From the NCBI GenBank assembly GCA_050084985.1, contig JBITNC010000001.1:207142001-207206000 (forward strand): 64,000 nt of DNA, given 5' to 3'. Below, in pieces: positions 1 through 12,731 of this stretch. Source of the stretch: Nageia nagi. Lineage: Eukaryota > Pinophyta. The notes beneath the pieces are model-generated. The model was given only the letters and a program-made list of their open reading frames with translations, searched no databases and had not been told where the DNA came from. How positions within the stretch are numbered: the stretch's first letter is position 1; each line of letters opens with the position of its first letter. A program made the translations under genes and the position numbers.

Positions 1-192
1 GAGAAATATCTTCAAGATTGTATGGTATGGGTGAAATTTTTTTGAATATGAAATTGTTTTACATCTAGGGGGGATGCATTTCATAAATCCAAAAGTTGTC
101 CTGATCCTCATAAAACTCTCACTAAATCCTACTACTCAATGCCATATCATCTTAGTTCTCTTGAATGGAGACTTGATCAAGGACAATGACAT

Positions 193-390
193 ATGGATGG
201 AGGCTCATTGAAGACAAGGATGGTGACAAAGAACAACTTCAAAGTTGAGTATGCTCAAAAGGGGGTTATTGCAAATTGTACTATAAAGGCAAACCCTATT
301 TTGATATACTATGTATGTAGAATAAATGACTCATGGACAATATTATGTACTCCTAAAAATGATCACAATCCTAGGTTAGGATCATACTAG
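193..390 (+). pseudogene. possible FAR1/MULE-type zinc-binding fragment
   Basis: A 65-codon open frame. Its second half has a spacing resembling the DNA-binding region of FAR1/MULE-type transposase proteins: a Cys, about 19 residues further a Trp in a 'SWTI' context, then 'DHNP' (residues about 29-60). Only the shape of the motif supports this. A second conserved Cys is not evident, no transposase catalytic core follows, and the upstream frame is closed. It could equally be a chance open frame in decayed repeat DNA. Confidence 0.2.
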
Positions 391-1800
391 ATGTAATGTA
401 ATTCCTTGATAGGTTAACCAATGAAATACCTTACTTGTAAAGGTAAAGTCTTAAATGAGTTATATGATGGATTCAATAAACAATGAAGTTTTTGAGATAC
501 CTTTTAAGATATATTCTCTTATTGTGTAGACTTCATGAATTTTGAATGTAAAAACCCTTAAGTAGTTTGGTTGATGGATCAAATTAAAGGAAACTATGTT
601 GATTATTAAATAAAGTATATTAAAGGTAGGAGATCTCATAAGATAGTTTAATTTTTTATCCATACAATAGATAGGGATGGTTGGATTATCACAATTGAAT
701 AAGGATGAGATGATGTTCAAAGATTATCATGAAAACTAAATATGGTTCCAAGTAAGGAGGAATGGTCTTATCCACTAATCCATAATGAGAAAGTTGAAAC
801 TATTATCACTTTAGTTCCTAACGAGGAAGGTAACTCAACACCTTGAAAGGCCATTCAAGTATAATTGGAAAAAGATTGATACATTTTACACCACATTGCC
901 TTGTTACTTGCTTGAGAAGTAATGATCTTTCTTGTATTATGTAAATGTGGTTGAATGTTATTTTTTGGTTTCATAAATAAGCTTTCTCAAAAACTTCTTG
1001 AATATGTTTGGTGAGTTATTACTTTTGGATTTTTCATACATGATTACAAATGAAACTTATTAGAATCAACCAACCACTCAGGGTATTATTAGTATAATAC
1101 CCATGGCTCCCCAAGATATGGGCATAGGGATTTTAGACTCCATGGTGGGCCTAACCGATAGATATGTGCAAGCTAGTGTCCCATATCCTTAATAGGGTGT
1201 TATATTAGGGTAGTAGTTGATAAAAATAAAGTTATTAGGTGAGGGTAATTTAGTAGTTATACTACTTATAGTTTAGCATATAGGATTATGATGACTATTC
1301 CATAGGTGATGATGCTACCCATTCATATGGAAGATTTCCTAGGAAAATCTATCTATGCTTGTGAATTAGAGGGTCATACATCAGGTGAGGATGTATAATC
1401 TTGTGAAAAAGCATTCTCTTAGATGATATGGGCCCCATGTAGGAAACCATAACACTATGATCAGAATATCCATTGCATAGTTTGTGGGATAGTAATGGTG
1501 GGGTCACCTACAAGGTGTCTCCTAAATGGGATGAGCATTGTGTAGTGAACACCAAAATATTTTTAGTTAGGGTTCATTATTCTAGACTCTACCAATCTTT
1601 CCATATGGGTACTAGTAGCTAACAACATTGACATGCTCATGTGGATTGCTTGATTCCATTCCTAGATCATTTGAGTGTTTCATTTTAAATATGTAAAAAA
1701 AATAGGTCTAAATTTTTAGGGTTTTTAAAGTTGAAAGTAAGGTGATGAGAAGCATTATAGAAGTTGAGTGCTACAACAAGGGTTGATAGGTAATCCAATC
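391..1800. other. non-coding decayed repeat DNA
   Basis: No coding similarity is recognisable on either strand. All frames are broken at short intervals. The integrase and the start of reverse transcriptase expected upstream of the following copia fragment cannot be read here, so they are either deleted or mutated beyond recognition. Confidence 0.5.
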
Positions 1801-1814
1801 AATATGGTTTCATA

Positions 1815-2788
1815 AGAACAAGAATGATCCCATACTCTACATCATGAAGAAAGGTCAATACATACTACTTATATATTTGTATGTGGATGATATAATCTAC
1901 ATGGGTAGTTTTATATATATATAAAAAGATGATTTAAAATGAAATGAAGGATCTATTCATGATAAAATACTTTCTTAGCATGGAAGTGTCTCAAGGTAAT
2001 GATGAGATATTCATTTTTCAATCTAAATATGCATATGACATGTTGAAAAAGTATGGTATGGATTAATACAAACCAGTACCAAATCCTATAGCTCATGGGA
2101 AACTATTATGTAAAGATGATAAAGCAAAAGGAGTTCAAAGGATCACATATAGAAGCTTAATTAGAAGCTTAATATTTCTCACCAATACTAGGACTGCTAT
2201 TTTCCATGTTGTCTCACTTGTGTTAAGATACATGAATGATCTTATTGAAGATAACATGAAAGCAACCAAGAGGATTGTAAGTTATGTTAAAGGTAGATCA
2301 AATTTTAGCATACACTACTACAAGAATGATGAGATAAAAATTTATAGATATAATGACTTTGATTGGGAGACTAACTTGGATGATATAATATCCATATCTA
2401 TATAATATTTTAGCCTTGTTTTAGGACTCATTTCATGGAGCTTAAAGAAGCAAAGCACTATTGCACTTCCATCTATAGGGGTAGAGTATATTGAAGAACA
2501 TAATGAGAAAAATAGAACTTAGATGAAATAAAGTGGTCCTACAATTCTATTTTATTATAATTAAAGTTTCATCTAATTGGCACATAATCTAGTCCACCAT
2601 AGTGGATCTAAGCATTTTAATATGAAGTATCACTTCATTTGAGATATGGTAGAGAAGAACATCATCAAATTGAGGCATTGTAATACCCTAGATAACATTG
2701 TGGATATATTCACCAAAAAAGTTGTTAAATATCAATTTTTGAATCTAAAGAGCCTGTTAGTGATGCCCCTCAACTTCAAGGGGGCGAA
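1815..2788 (+). pseudogene. Ty1/copia reverse transcriptase-RNase H remnant
   Basis: The second half of a copia polyprotein in several broken frames. The catalytic reverse transcriptase motif 'LYVDDIIYMGS' is readable at about 1876-1908, preceded by a stretch of the type 'NDPILYIMKKGQ'. Downstream come the copia 'MKDLFMIKYFLSMEV' block (about 1945-1990), a connection region with 'ITYRSLIRSLIFLTNTR' (about 2140-2195), a 'VLRYMNDLIEDNMKATKRI' block (2219-2275), and the RNase H end 'EKNIIKLRHCNTLDNIVDI' (2652-2710). The last block sits directly before the LTR, as expected for the 3' end of pol. Several stops and frame changes make it non-functional. Capsid, protease and integrase are not visible upstream. 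Confidence 0.85.
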
Positions 2789-3211
2789 TGTTGGAAACTT
2801 GATATTCACAAAAAGTCAAAAATTGGCCTTAAACTCTAAATTTTTTGTTCTACTCAAAAACATAGTCCCCACTATGTTTCACCAATCTCAAATACTGTTA
2901 TGTTTTCTAAATGTGGCTACATTTTAAAATAAAGCTTATAATTTTAGATTTAGCATGTTCAAGATGGAATTTTTATCTCCTAATATAGATTTGGATATTT
3001 CTATTTTGAGTGTTTATTTTTTCTAATTGATGTCTATCATGTTAAAATATTTTTAGTACTTCTAGTTAGCTTTTTGGATTGAATTATAACAAGTTATAAT
3101 TATCCAACTTAAGTCTATTTTTAGTTGTGTTTATATTTAGGATTTTCCAAATCCTATATATGCATGTAAATATTTCTTTTTTAATCAATGAAATTACTAT
3201 TCTACTTATTA
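2789..3211 (+). repeat. 3' LTR of the copia remnant
   Basis: Begins with TGTTGGAAACTTG right after the purine-rich 'caagggggcgaa' (polypurine tract) that follows the RNase H end. It aligns along its length with the LTR at 50275-50684: shared blocks include 'ttttggattg', 'taggat', 'atatatg', and 'ttttaatcaatgaaa' near the end. At the other copy the LTR is followed by a primer binding site, which fixes the right end here at about 3211. The terminal CA is mutated. A TATA-like 'ctatatatgc' lies at about 3157. Confidence 0.75.
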
Positions 3212-3443
3212 ATAGTTTCATGGAATGTAATGATTAGAGGATATGTAATCTATTATTATAGAATGGATTCCATTTAATTATGATCTAATATCTAAATTAT
3301 GATATCAAAAATCTCCTTTGGTTAAATGATGGTCTGATTGTATAAGCATAAAAAAGGTAGTTTATCATTTTTTGATAGGTTTATTAGAAGAGTTAGTGCA
3401 TCAAATTTTGGGATCTATTTTTAGACTTAAAGATTATTCAATC

Positions 3444-4347
3444 TGTAGATACCCAAAAGTGATCCTTTTTTCAAAAGTCAAAAGAGGGGTAAAAAAATAA
3501 ATTATTATTATATAAGCTATAATAAATTAAAAATATCAATGCTTGAACTCTAATTATTAGCAACCTAAGCTAGGTGCTAGCATATAATCCTAAGACATTG
3601 ATGACTCTATAATTAGTAAAATTAAAATAAAATGGTGAGTTATTGAGTGATTCATACTTCAAATCTTTGGATCAGGAGTGACTCATGGTTAATTATGTAG
3701 CTTTATACAAAATACCATGGTCATTTTAGATCTAGATGAGCTCTTGGACTAGGTTTTTTACCTCTAAAATGTAAGATGTAAGCAACTTTCAAATCTATAA
3801 ATACATCCTTTAGGAATGAACAAAGAGACCCAAATTTGAAGTAAGATTCCTCTACAAAAATTCATTTAGGACTTTTGGAGAGTTAATTATTTAATTACAT
3901 TCTTATTTATTCATTTCTTGTTAGTATTTTAATGTTTTGATATGAATAAGTATGTTTGATACTCTATTTTGGCATGTGTGTAGTGTCCATAGATGTTAAA
4001 GTACAGAGCATTGAAGGTTCATCGAGGTGAAAACAACTAAGGAATAAATCTAAGGGAGAATAAGGAAGGAAGAAATAAAATCACATTTTAGTTGTATAAA
4101 TACTAATGACTACATATCAAACATTTGTGATTAGAAATAACTACTAGTGAATCAATCTAGAACATTGATGACTATGTAAAAGCCCAAGAGGATACATAAA
4201 ATATATTTTAATCCCTTCAAGTAAGGCACCAAATCTAGTTATTTATTTGTATGACTATTTGAGTCACCATAAAAGAGTAATAAAATTTACATTATTATTT
4301 AATATGATTTATCTTATTTGATAACAGGTTACCTTTTTGGGTTGATA
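3444..4347 (+). repeat. probable 5' LTR of a gypsy element
   Basis: Starts TGTAGATACCC, a TG start typical of this window's gypsy LTRs. It carries a TATA-like 'ctataaatac' at about 3796 and ends just before 'tttggtgctagaagc', which looks like a primer binding site. The terminal CA would have become TA. No second copy was found to confirm the borders, because the element is truncated on its 3' side. Confidence 0.45.
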
Positions 4348-4366
4348 TTTGGTGCTAGAAGCAGTG
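4348..4366 (+). other. candidate primer binding site
   Basis: The sequence 'tttggtgctagaagc' follows directly after the presumed LTR end and resembles the TGGYGC-type primer binding sites of plant gypsy elements. The complementary tRNA was not identified. Confidence 0.35.
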
Positions 4367-6174
4367 CACCTCGTATGCAAACATCATCAATGATAAAACA
4401 TAAGGGATTTATTAAATTTTTATAATTTTTATTATTTATTTTACATATTATAGTTTTGAGGCTAATTAAATATATATTTTTTAATTTTTTTAGGTTCTAT
4501 AAAAGAGTTGTTAGTGATTGGATATTGAATGTTGATGATTGAATAAGGATGTCAACAATTAGGTTGGAATGGTAGCATTTTAAGGATAGAGGTAGCATTT
4601 CTAATTCTTACTAGTAAAAAAAGCAAAATTTAGGAACTAAAATATAGTAAATAGAAATGAAACACTTATTTTTGATCCCTTTGCTCAAAGTGCATATAGA
4701 AAGGGTAGTTAGTGGTAATGGTAGAAATTGATTAATTAAATCTTGTTACTAGTTTTCAATTCAAGTTATTTATTTATTATGTAAGGGATTGTGCAAAGAA
4801 CCTTACTAAATAATGTTTTCTATCTTATCCACTTATGCTCTCCCTTTATGATGAAAAGTGATATTAGGTGACCAGAATGGATTTGATAGAAAGAGAGTAA
4901 ATGAATCTTTATTTTCATACTATCATATAATTTGGAAGACAAATTTACATTAAATTACTTTCACACTTGGAAGGAGTAATTAACCTTCATTAATATAGAA
5001 TGAATCTAAATTAAATGAATTGAATTCAAGGTAGAATAGTATACCAAAATTGATCAATGAATATGGTGGTTACATTTACATTAAATAATTTTTTCTTAAC
5101 AAAGTATGCTTTTAGTTTTGCACCTATGATGATCGAAAGTAATCAGAAAAGTTACGTAAAAGGGGGAATGAACCCACACATGGTGTTAAAATCTTACATT
5201 CACATTAAAGGCTTACTAATTGTCTACCCTTACCATGACAAACGGTTGTTAAAGGTTGATGTGACTCATAAAGAGGGGAAAAGTACTTGCATTTAAATAA
5301 TTTACACACATTAAAGGCTTCCTACTTAATTTCTCTTACCATACTGAAAGGTGATCAAAGGTTGATGTGACTCATAAGAAGAGGTAATTAAACACACTTA
5401 ATCACTTCCACACTTGGAAGAGTAAATGAATCTCATTTAAATTTGGTAATAAATCTCATTAATTTGGTATTTAAATTTATGGGTTAATTAGATCAAGTTA
5501 TACACTAATTAAAATATTATTTGGATCATATTAAAGAACATTTAATCAATCAAAGTGTATGATTGGGAGGGTTAGAGATTACATTCATATGTACTTTAAT
5601 TCATTAAATTAATAATCATAAGACCTTATTAAATGAACATCAATGAGTTTGATGTCATTACTAACCATTGATTCTTATTCTCTTATTTCTTTACAAAAAA
5701 TATGCAATGATCCTTAGAGCCAAAACCTAGAGATAAATAATGGGTTCATAGGTTATAAGTTGTTCCTTTCCATCAAATGACTATAAAAAAGGGGACTATA
5801 CTTGGATTTAATCATTAATATAGTTCTCAATGGTATCCCTTGAACTCCATTGCACTAAGGGGATCATTTTAAATGCCAAGTTGTTACTTACCCATAGATA
5901 ACCTATTAAGATTACCAGTCTACCTTGATTAAATACTTGGCTTAAAAAAATAAGTTAGAAAGACAAAATATTAAAATAAATAATTCACATCACTCATATA
6001 ACAATATTAATAAAATTGGTTAAAAAAGATAATCATACCAAAAAGGTAAGTACTCATGTAGGATGTTTATGCATTCAATTATTTTTTTGTAAATATAAAA
6101 TAAAAAGATAGAAATAATTGCTATATTTGATGTTTATATTTTTTTTTATATTTTATAAAAAAATAAGGAAAATA
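4367..6174 (+). other. untranslated leader of gypsy element, decayed
   Basis: About 1.8 kb between the presumed primer binding site and the gag start with no coding similarity. A roughly 135-bp stretch repeats imperfectly: the 'acacttggaag' / 'attaaaggctt' / 'aaaggttgatgtgactcat' blocks near 4960-5290 recur near 5300-5430, suggesting a local duplication. The rest is AT-rich and unassigned. Confidence 0.4.
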
Positions 6175-8512
6175 ATGGTGCAAACTCATTCTCAAAGAGC
6201 TCATCTAGAGCAAGAACTTCAAGATGAGGATGATCTAGAAGAAAGAAGTCATAGGTCTTATAGGAATTAATCAAGAATAGAAACACCTTGAGATGCAAAT
6301 CTTGGGGCATATCAAGATTCTCTTGATAATGACTTAAATGATATTAGATAAGATCTAAAATAATTGATAATTCCTCCATATTTGCCTCATACTCATATTT
6401 TTCCCCTAAATTTTGTATATTTAAGGAAAGATGAATAATAAGAAATAAAATAAACAAAAATTGAAGAAGATAATAAGGATGGGAATGTTCCTCCTTCAAG
6501 AACATAATCAGCTGATATAGTAATGTAAATAGGATATTTTAGGCCTAAATATAATCATGTTGCATGATATTTACCAAATGGATGCTTAGTACAATCATAT
6601 ATTAACAAGAGTGTATTATTCACCTTATACAATATCTCCATACATATAGGAACTCCTATACCTAAAATAAGAAATACCTTCAAGGTGTATGATAATATTT
6701 TTCATATCCTAAAATCAAACACACCATATCCTTTGATACGAGATAGAAGAGGTAATCAAGAATAATAACCTTAACAAAATTTATCAAAATTTAAGTTGCA
6801 AGAGATACCCCCTTATCCTCAAAATAAAGAGCATGCACCTTAAAGAAATATGTAACAACAATAATAAATATTGGCCCAATATGATTATTAGAAGAAGAAT
6901 TTAATTAATTTTACTAAAAAATATCAAATACAAATTCAACATGTTTTAAATGTATACCAAAGTAGGTCTACTATAAATAAGCAAAATATCCAAAATCAAA
7001 ATCAAGGTGGTTTTGATCAAAGGTTGAATAGAGAAAATAAAGGGCAACCTAGGGCATAATCATCATCTCTATAAGGCCATGGGGTGTATAGATATTAAGA
7101 TCCTTATTTTATTAAGAAAAAGGGAACTTAACTAAGAAATAGGCAAAATTAACTTCAAAGATATCATTACCTCCACCTCAAGATAGAGGACAAGTATATC
7201 AACCTCCTCATCCATTTTTTCCTCAACCACCTTGTCAACATATACCTTCGACACCACCATATGATGAGGCTTATTATGATGCAAGAACACCTTCAAAGCA
7301 TGGTTATATACCTTTTCAAGGATATGAAGAAGAAACATATCCAAGAAATGAGGAATATTCTATGTACTTGCAAAATCAACCATAAGAAAGGGCAATGAGA
7401 GAAGATGATGATCTATATAAAATATTAAAATAAATAGAAAAGAAGTTGTATATGCAAGATAAAAAATATATATCTTTTAAAATAATTTGAAATGAACCAA
7501 TTAATCCTAGTGCTCCAAAAAAGAAAATTTCTTTTAAGTTTGAAATTTGGAAAATTGAACCATTTAAAGTAAAGAAAGACCCTAAAGAATATTTAAGAAG
7601 ATTTAAATATTAAAGTTATCTAATTACTAACAATGATGCATTAATGTTACATATATTTCCCATTATGCTTGTTGGTCAAGCAATGGATTGGTATAAAAAT
7701 CTACCAGAATATAGCATTAGCTCATATTATCAATTATTAAATTTATTTCTAGAACATTTTAAAATCAACATTAAAGATAAGACTTTCATCTCTAATCTCA
7801 CAAGGTTATAAAAATTTCTTGATGAATCAATTACTAATTTTATCTCATGATGGAGGGTGATAGTAACAAGTATACCTTATACTTTTTCCTCAAGAGAAAT
7901 TAGTCAAATTATTTAATCAAAGTTATTTGAGACCTATTACTAATATATTATTTATCCAACAACATAACCTTTAAAGAAGCTAACTCTCAAGTAGTAATAA
8001 GTGAAAAAGTTAAATTCAATATGGAGAGATAAAAATTAAAAAATGAGAAGGTTATGCTAAAAATAAAAACCAAGTAAAAAAAAAAAGTAAACAATTACCA
8101 GCTAATAATTTCTTAATTGTAAAAGAAATGGAACCAACTCCACCTCAAAATATAGAAAGAGATTTTAGACTTAAAATAAAATTTACACCTTTATAAAAAT
8201 CTCTTTATGATATTTTGATAAAGTTATGTGACCATAAAATAATTATTTTTCCTAATATAAGGCCAAAAAATCCCAAAACTAAAGAAATTAGATTGTATAA
8301 TGAAAATGAATTTTGTCATGACCATCATCCAAAGGAGTATGATACAGATAAATGTAGAACATTAAAAAATGTAGTTCAAGACTTGATTGATAATGAAAAG
8401 TTAGAAGTTGATAATCTCATCATAATTCCTAATCAAAATTTAGGTATTTATCAAAATCCACTTCCACAACATATACCTAATAATATTTCATTTCATCCCA
8501 ATGAAAATTAAG
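6175..8512 (+). pseudogene. Ty3/gypsy gag remnant
   Basis: Starts at an ATG with 'MVQTHSQRAHLEQELQDED'. The capsid region is readable at about 7530-7900, with 'EPFKVKKDPKEYLRRF', 'LVGQAMDWYKNLPEYSIS' and 'FLEHFKINIKDKTFISNL', the order and spacing of the plant retrotransposon gag domain (PF03732-like). A CCHC-like knuckle follows at about 8311-8400, reading 'EFCHDHHPKEYDTDKC' and then 'LKNVVQDLIDNEKLEV', the usual plant gypsy motif where His replaces a Cys. Proline/glutamine-rich linker DNA (6900-7400) lies between. Many stops, mostly where Gln would be expected. Belongs to the element whose LTR is at 3444. Confidence 0.8.
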
Positions 8513-9165
8513 TAATGCATAAATTGAGTCATGATAATTCAACTTTCATATACATGATAAGTGTTGCTACAAGAGCCCAAAAGATACATGAGAGGAAAAA
8601 TGGTATAACAAATAATCAACAAGATAAGGCTTATGTACAACATCACATACCTAAATCCCAACCTCCTAAAGTTTATATAAAGGAGCTTTACATTAGTAAT
8701 TGAAAAATTCACAAGTTATATCCTAATAGAGATGTAATGAATCAATTATTACAAACAATTGAAATAGATTTAAGTGATGATCCTAATAATCCATAGGTTT
8801 TTCAATTAGGGAAATATTTAAGTGAAAAAGAGAAGTAGAAATTTATATCCATTCTTAAGGAAAAATAAAAGGTATTTGCATGGTCATACGTAAACATGCC
8901 TAGATTAGATTCAAACTTAGTAGTATATAATTTAGATCTTAAGGAAGATGCTAAGTTAATAAAAACAAAGTTGTGAAAAATGTATCTGAAAATAGTATTA
9001 AAGGTAAAAGAATAACTACAAAATCTATTAGAAGTGAAGTTTATACAATCAATTGATTATTCTAATTGGATCTCCAACATGGATCCAGTTAAGAAACCTA
9101 ATGGCAAAATCTACATGTGCACATATTTCATGGATCTAAATAAAGCATGTTTAAAACATGAAATA
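8513..9165 (+). pseudogene. gypsy pol remnant, truncated in reverse transcriptase
   Basis: Continues from gag. At 8873-9165 the region before the reverse transcriptase fingers is readable: 'VFAWSYVNMPRLDSNLVVYN', 'LNLLEVKF'-type spacing, 'SIDYSNWISNMDPVKKPNGK', then a 'DLNKAC' block. In complete elements the palm with its catalytic Asp residues follows, but here similarity stops abruptly after 'DLNKAC' at about 9165. Protease is not clearly recognisable upstream. The cut marks a deletion or junction with the next repeat. Confidence 0.75.
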
Positions 9166-9468
9166 CTATGATGTTCTCTCTCACTATCACTGCTATATCT
9201 TTTTTGAGTTAACAATCATATATATGCTTGGAAGTATATGCCTTTGATTTTTAGGTTTCATTATTTGCTCTTGATTGATTCTACTACATGCAAGCTATTA
9301 CATATCACAACTAAGGTAAAGAGGGGAAATATACATCATCAAATCCTTGATAATTTGAATAACTAAACCAAGGAAGTATCAAATTTTTCTTCTCTTTGCT
9401 TTTAATTCTTTTGCAAGAATAATATTATTTCAATATTCAATTTCATTATACTTACAAAGTGAGGTATT
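9166..9468. other. unassigned segment
   Basis: AT-rich, no coding similarity. The last bases ('aaagtgaggtatt') are purine-rich and could be the polypurine tract of the element whose LTR would start at 9469. Confidence 0.3.
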
Positions 9469-10224
9469 TGTTGACATCTAAAATTGGTCTCCTTATTATG
9501 ATTCCACTTAAGTCTAACTTTACATACATATTTAATCATATTTTACCTTATTATCACATATTTCTTATGTTTTATGTTAAGTACACTAAGATGGCTTCAA
9601 CCAATATTCAAGTGTCAAATGATGAATCACACCTAATATAAATATAAGTATCTCTAACTTGGAGAAAGCATTTCAAGATTACATCTTGATAGTTAGTACC
9701 CTACACTTGGGTGTTTCTAAATGCCACCTTTTAAAATTGGAATCTTGTTATCACTTAAGCAAATATATGTTATCCAGTTCCATGATCATATGCTCAATTC
9801 AATTTATCATTATCTCTACTATCATTGATACTTGTTGGCAAATCTCATTCTTTAGGAATAGTCATATCCATGTTGAGCTCGTAGAAATTAATGCTTGTTC
9901 TTGTGTTTCTTTTGTAGTTGGCCTTAGGGTTCACATAGTAAGGTCACTTTTCTTTGACAAATTATTCCATAATATCCTTGACTTTGACATAGGCAAGGAT
10001 ATATAGGTATTTATTTTTCACTTTATTCCTTTCTCTTTAGTGTATATAAATCATTTTACATTTTGAAATTAATGTAATTTTGTTATTTTTCACTATATTA
10101 TTATATTCCCTTATTCATGTATGTTTATATGAGTTAATTAACTTAAATAAATCATATAATAAATCTTTATGTATTTAGTTTATTTGGAGTAAAACCCTAG
10201 GTGATACCAAAATACATATCAACA
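9469..10224 (+). repeat. candidate LTR (TGTTGA...TCAACA)
   Basis: A 756-bp block bounded by perfect short inverted termini, TGTTGA at the left and TCAACA at the right. It contains a TATA-like 'gtatataaatc' at about 10039. No flanking target duplication (gtatt versus cttta). It may be the 3' LTR of the truncated gypsy element to its left, or a rearranged solo LTR. The 115-codon open frame at 9659-10006 within it resembles nothing. Confidence 0.4.
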
Positions 10225-11585
10225 CTTTATACCAAATAGGTTTTGGAACATTTGGATCTTCTTGTCTAATATCAAGAGGTGTAACAATTTGAGCATTTTA
10301 GAACTTTCATAAAATATTAAATATTGTATTAAGAAGGGGAGTGTATTCTATCTTTGGTCTTGGTGGTCTTAGCCTTTATTGGTTTCCTTGAAATTGGGCT
10401 TTTATTTGGATAAGATATTGGTTGCTTAGTGGTGGTCCAAGAGGTGGATCTGATGCAATGGATGGTTGGCTCATTGTAACTTGATTCACATATGGTCAAG
10501 GAGGTGTTGAAAATGGTCCTTTATTTTAGTAGTCTTGCTTATTTCTAAGCTTTATATCATAATTTTGTACATTCACATCTTCAATCATTTTGCCCATTCT
10601 AATTGCTTCTTCAAAATAAGGCAAGTGTTCAATTTGAATTATTTTTAAAATGTGTTTGGCATAAATTTTAGAAAAATGGTGAGTCAATTTAGCTTGAGAA
10701 ATAGGAAAGGTAAGTTCATGAAAAATAACTCTCTATCTTATCACATAATTAGTAATTGGCTCATCTTATAATTTTTTGAGGTTATACAAATCACTTAAGT
10801 TGATTATTCTTTTAATTTTTATATAAAGGTCATTAAGAAAAAGATTTACCAATTGCTAAAAAGTATGGAGAGAGTGTATGTCCTAAGCTATTGCACCAAT
10901 ATAGTACTTGTCCACCCAAATTCATAGGGAATATTATCAATATGAGGGGATCAATGTGATTAATTAAATAACATTCATGTTAAATATTCTCAAATGGTCT
11001 TTAGGGTCCTCTTTATTTTTGAATTTATCAAAGTTTGGGAGCTCAAAAATTATTGGCTAAACATAGTAAGAACTGAAGGGTGTATTATCTCATTGCATAA
11101 TTCCTTATAATTTTGATTATTATTTAGATCTTGATTATCAGCCTACAACTTTTGCAATCTATCAAGTATATGTTGGGTAGAAGCCAATAAAGGATTTAGT
11201 CTTGAAGCATATTAGAAGTTGGAGAAAAGTTGATTTACTTATTTTGAAGTGGATGCATGGGTGTTATGTGTTTTGAAGGGTGGGGGTTAGGCTTGATGTA
11301 TGTTCATTTGTGGATTGGAAGAATGAGAAGGATTTTAGACTCTTACTTATGGTTTAGGATTAGAGGGATGTAGAGGTATGGTGACTTGAGTAGTGACTAT
11401 GGTGGATGGAGTGGAAGATGATGGTATGGTTATGAAACAATAGGAGTGGTGGAAGGGGAAATGGAAGTTTATTTCCTATTATTGGGATCAAAATTAGGAT
11501 CTATCATGACTATTTTGCATGGATGAAGTGGGAATGGAGGCTAAATCAAGAGGTGGTGGCTCCCAAAAGGTTACAATATGATCTT
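10225..11585 (-). pseudogene. antisense Ty3/gypsy gag, main part
   Basis: On the minus strand this reads as a plant gypsy capsid protein with many stops. From right to left in window coordinates: the 'NKFKNKEDPKDHLRIF' block (about 11040-10985), 'NLGGQVLYWCNSL' (about 10920-10880), 'KKL..EPITNYVI' (about 10790-10740), and a downstream proline-rich stretch ending with 'LDIRQEDPNVPKPIWY' (about 10280-10230), a motif that precedes the zinc knuckle in this gypsy group. The frame stops at the LTR candidate at 10224, before the knuckle. The N-terminal end lies at 16248-16475, beyond a nested element. Confidence 0.75.
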
Positions 11586-11979
11586 TGTAATGTCCCCAAA
11601 TTTGTAAAATGTCCACTTTCTCTCCTCTTGGAGTGTGACGTTCATGGCAAAGGAGGAGAAACCAAAAATAAATTAATTTAGGAGTATTTTATTAATATTT
11701 TGCATTTATTTCTATAACCAAGGCTAAAGAGACCCTTGAGGCACTCACCCTTGGATTTTATTTAATTAATTTGGCTCAATTATTTGTAATTCATGCAATA
11801 TTAGTCTCTCATAATGGGACATTGCATTTATGAGCCATTGATCTTGTAATTTGGCATCTCTAGGCAACCATTGTGGGATGTTGGGCTTCCTGGGTCCCTA
11901 GATGATTTAATTTGGTATCCCAAGACACCAAAAGAGGGACATTGTACTTTGGGTGATTCAAAGGTATGAGAGATCTTGT

Positions 11980-11988
11980 TATAAAAGG
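11980..11988 (+). promoter_or_regulatory. TATA box of LTR
   Basis: TATAAAAGG, conserved at the same place in the partner LTR (15537-15545). It is the best TATA match in these LTRs and probably sets the U3/R boundary about 30 bp downstream. Confidence 0.6.
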
Positions 11989-12140
11989 ATATGGGATGCA
12001 TCATTTGGGGCATGCTTGAAGATTATTAGAGTTTATCTATTTTTGGGAGTTAGTAGCTAGTGGAGTTGCAGCTTTCTAGCTAGCTTCATGGGAGAGCTTG
12101 AGCTAGTGTGGAGGAGTTCTTACCTAAGCTAGGATAGTAA

Positions 12141-12231
12141 CTCGAGCCAATGAGGTGGAGTTGCTAGAGTAGCTCAAGCCAGTGAGGTGGAGTTACTGGA
12201 ATAGTTCAAGCTAATGTGGTGGAACTATTCC
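12141..12231 (+). repeat. 32-bp tandem repeat inside LTR
   Basis: Three head-to-tail units of about 32 bp with the core 'gaggtggagtt' or a variant, starting 12141, 12173 and 12205 (last one shorter). A diverged unit precedes them at about 12096. The same array is in the 3' LTR around 15700-15790. Confidence 0.65.
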
Positions 12232-12691
12232 ATCCCTGATCTAGATCCAACCAATTGGGCAGATCTAGATCCAGTCAATGTAGCCATATTCTAGATTCAA
12301 ATCTAACCTACCAAGTCAGTATGAGGAGGCATGTCCTAGATCCAGACTAGCTAAATCAATGTGAGGAGGCTCATCTAGCATTAGGGAGAAGAGATTGAAG
12401 AACTTGCAAGGCCAAATCATCCAAATCTACCTTATGAGGGAAAATGTCCACCTTCTTTAGCATTTGGGTATTTTTCCTTGAGTATTATACTTGTCCATTT
12501 GGGACATCCTAGCTCTTGAAGAATAAAATTCATTTCTAGCTCTATTTCTTATTCAATTTGTAGATCCAATTTGAATTAAGCTAGATAGAAAAATATAAAA
12601 ATATATATAAATTCCTAAGTAGTGATATTTCAACTTTGGAATATTACACTTTAACAAAAATTGCATTTTGTGAGTTTTGGGGATATTACAG

Positions 12692-12704
12692 TGGTATCAG
12701 AGCT
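12692..12704 (+). other. primer binding site, tRNA-Met type
   Basis: TGGTATCAGAGCT lies one base after the 5' LTR. It matches the 3' end of plant initiator tRNA-Met, the common primer of copia and several gypsy groups. Confidence 0.88.
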
Positions 12705-12731
12705 AGTTTTCCTGATAGCTTATATTAGCTC

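Larger units (their letters stand above)
11586..12690 (+). repeat. 5' LTR of gag-protease element
   Basis: Starts TGTAATGTCCCC and ends GGATATTACA (termini TGTAAT...ATTACA). Promoter-like TATAAAAGG at 11980. An internal 32-bp tandem motif (12141, 12173, 12205) occurs in both LTRs. Confidence 0.93.

Noticed and set aside
9659-10006. 115-codon frame, one of the longest in the window
   Set aside because: It lies in the candidate LTR 9469-10224 and resembles no protein; composition is typical of AT-rich chance frames.
11588-11650. 'gtaatgtcccc' sequence as a possible satellite, since it recurs at 15146
   Set aside because: The two occurrences are the starts of the paired LTRs of one element.
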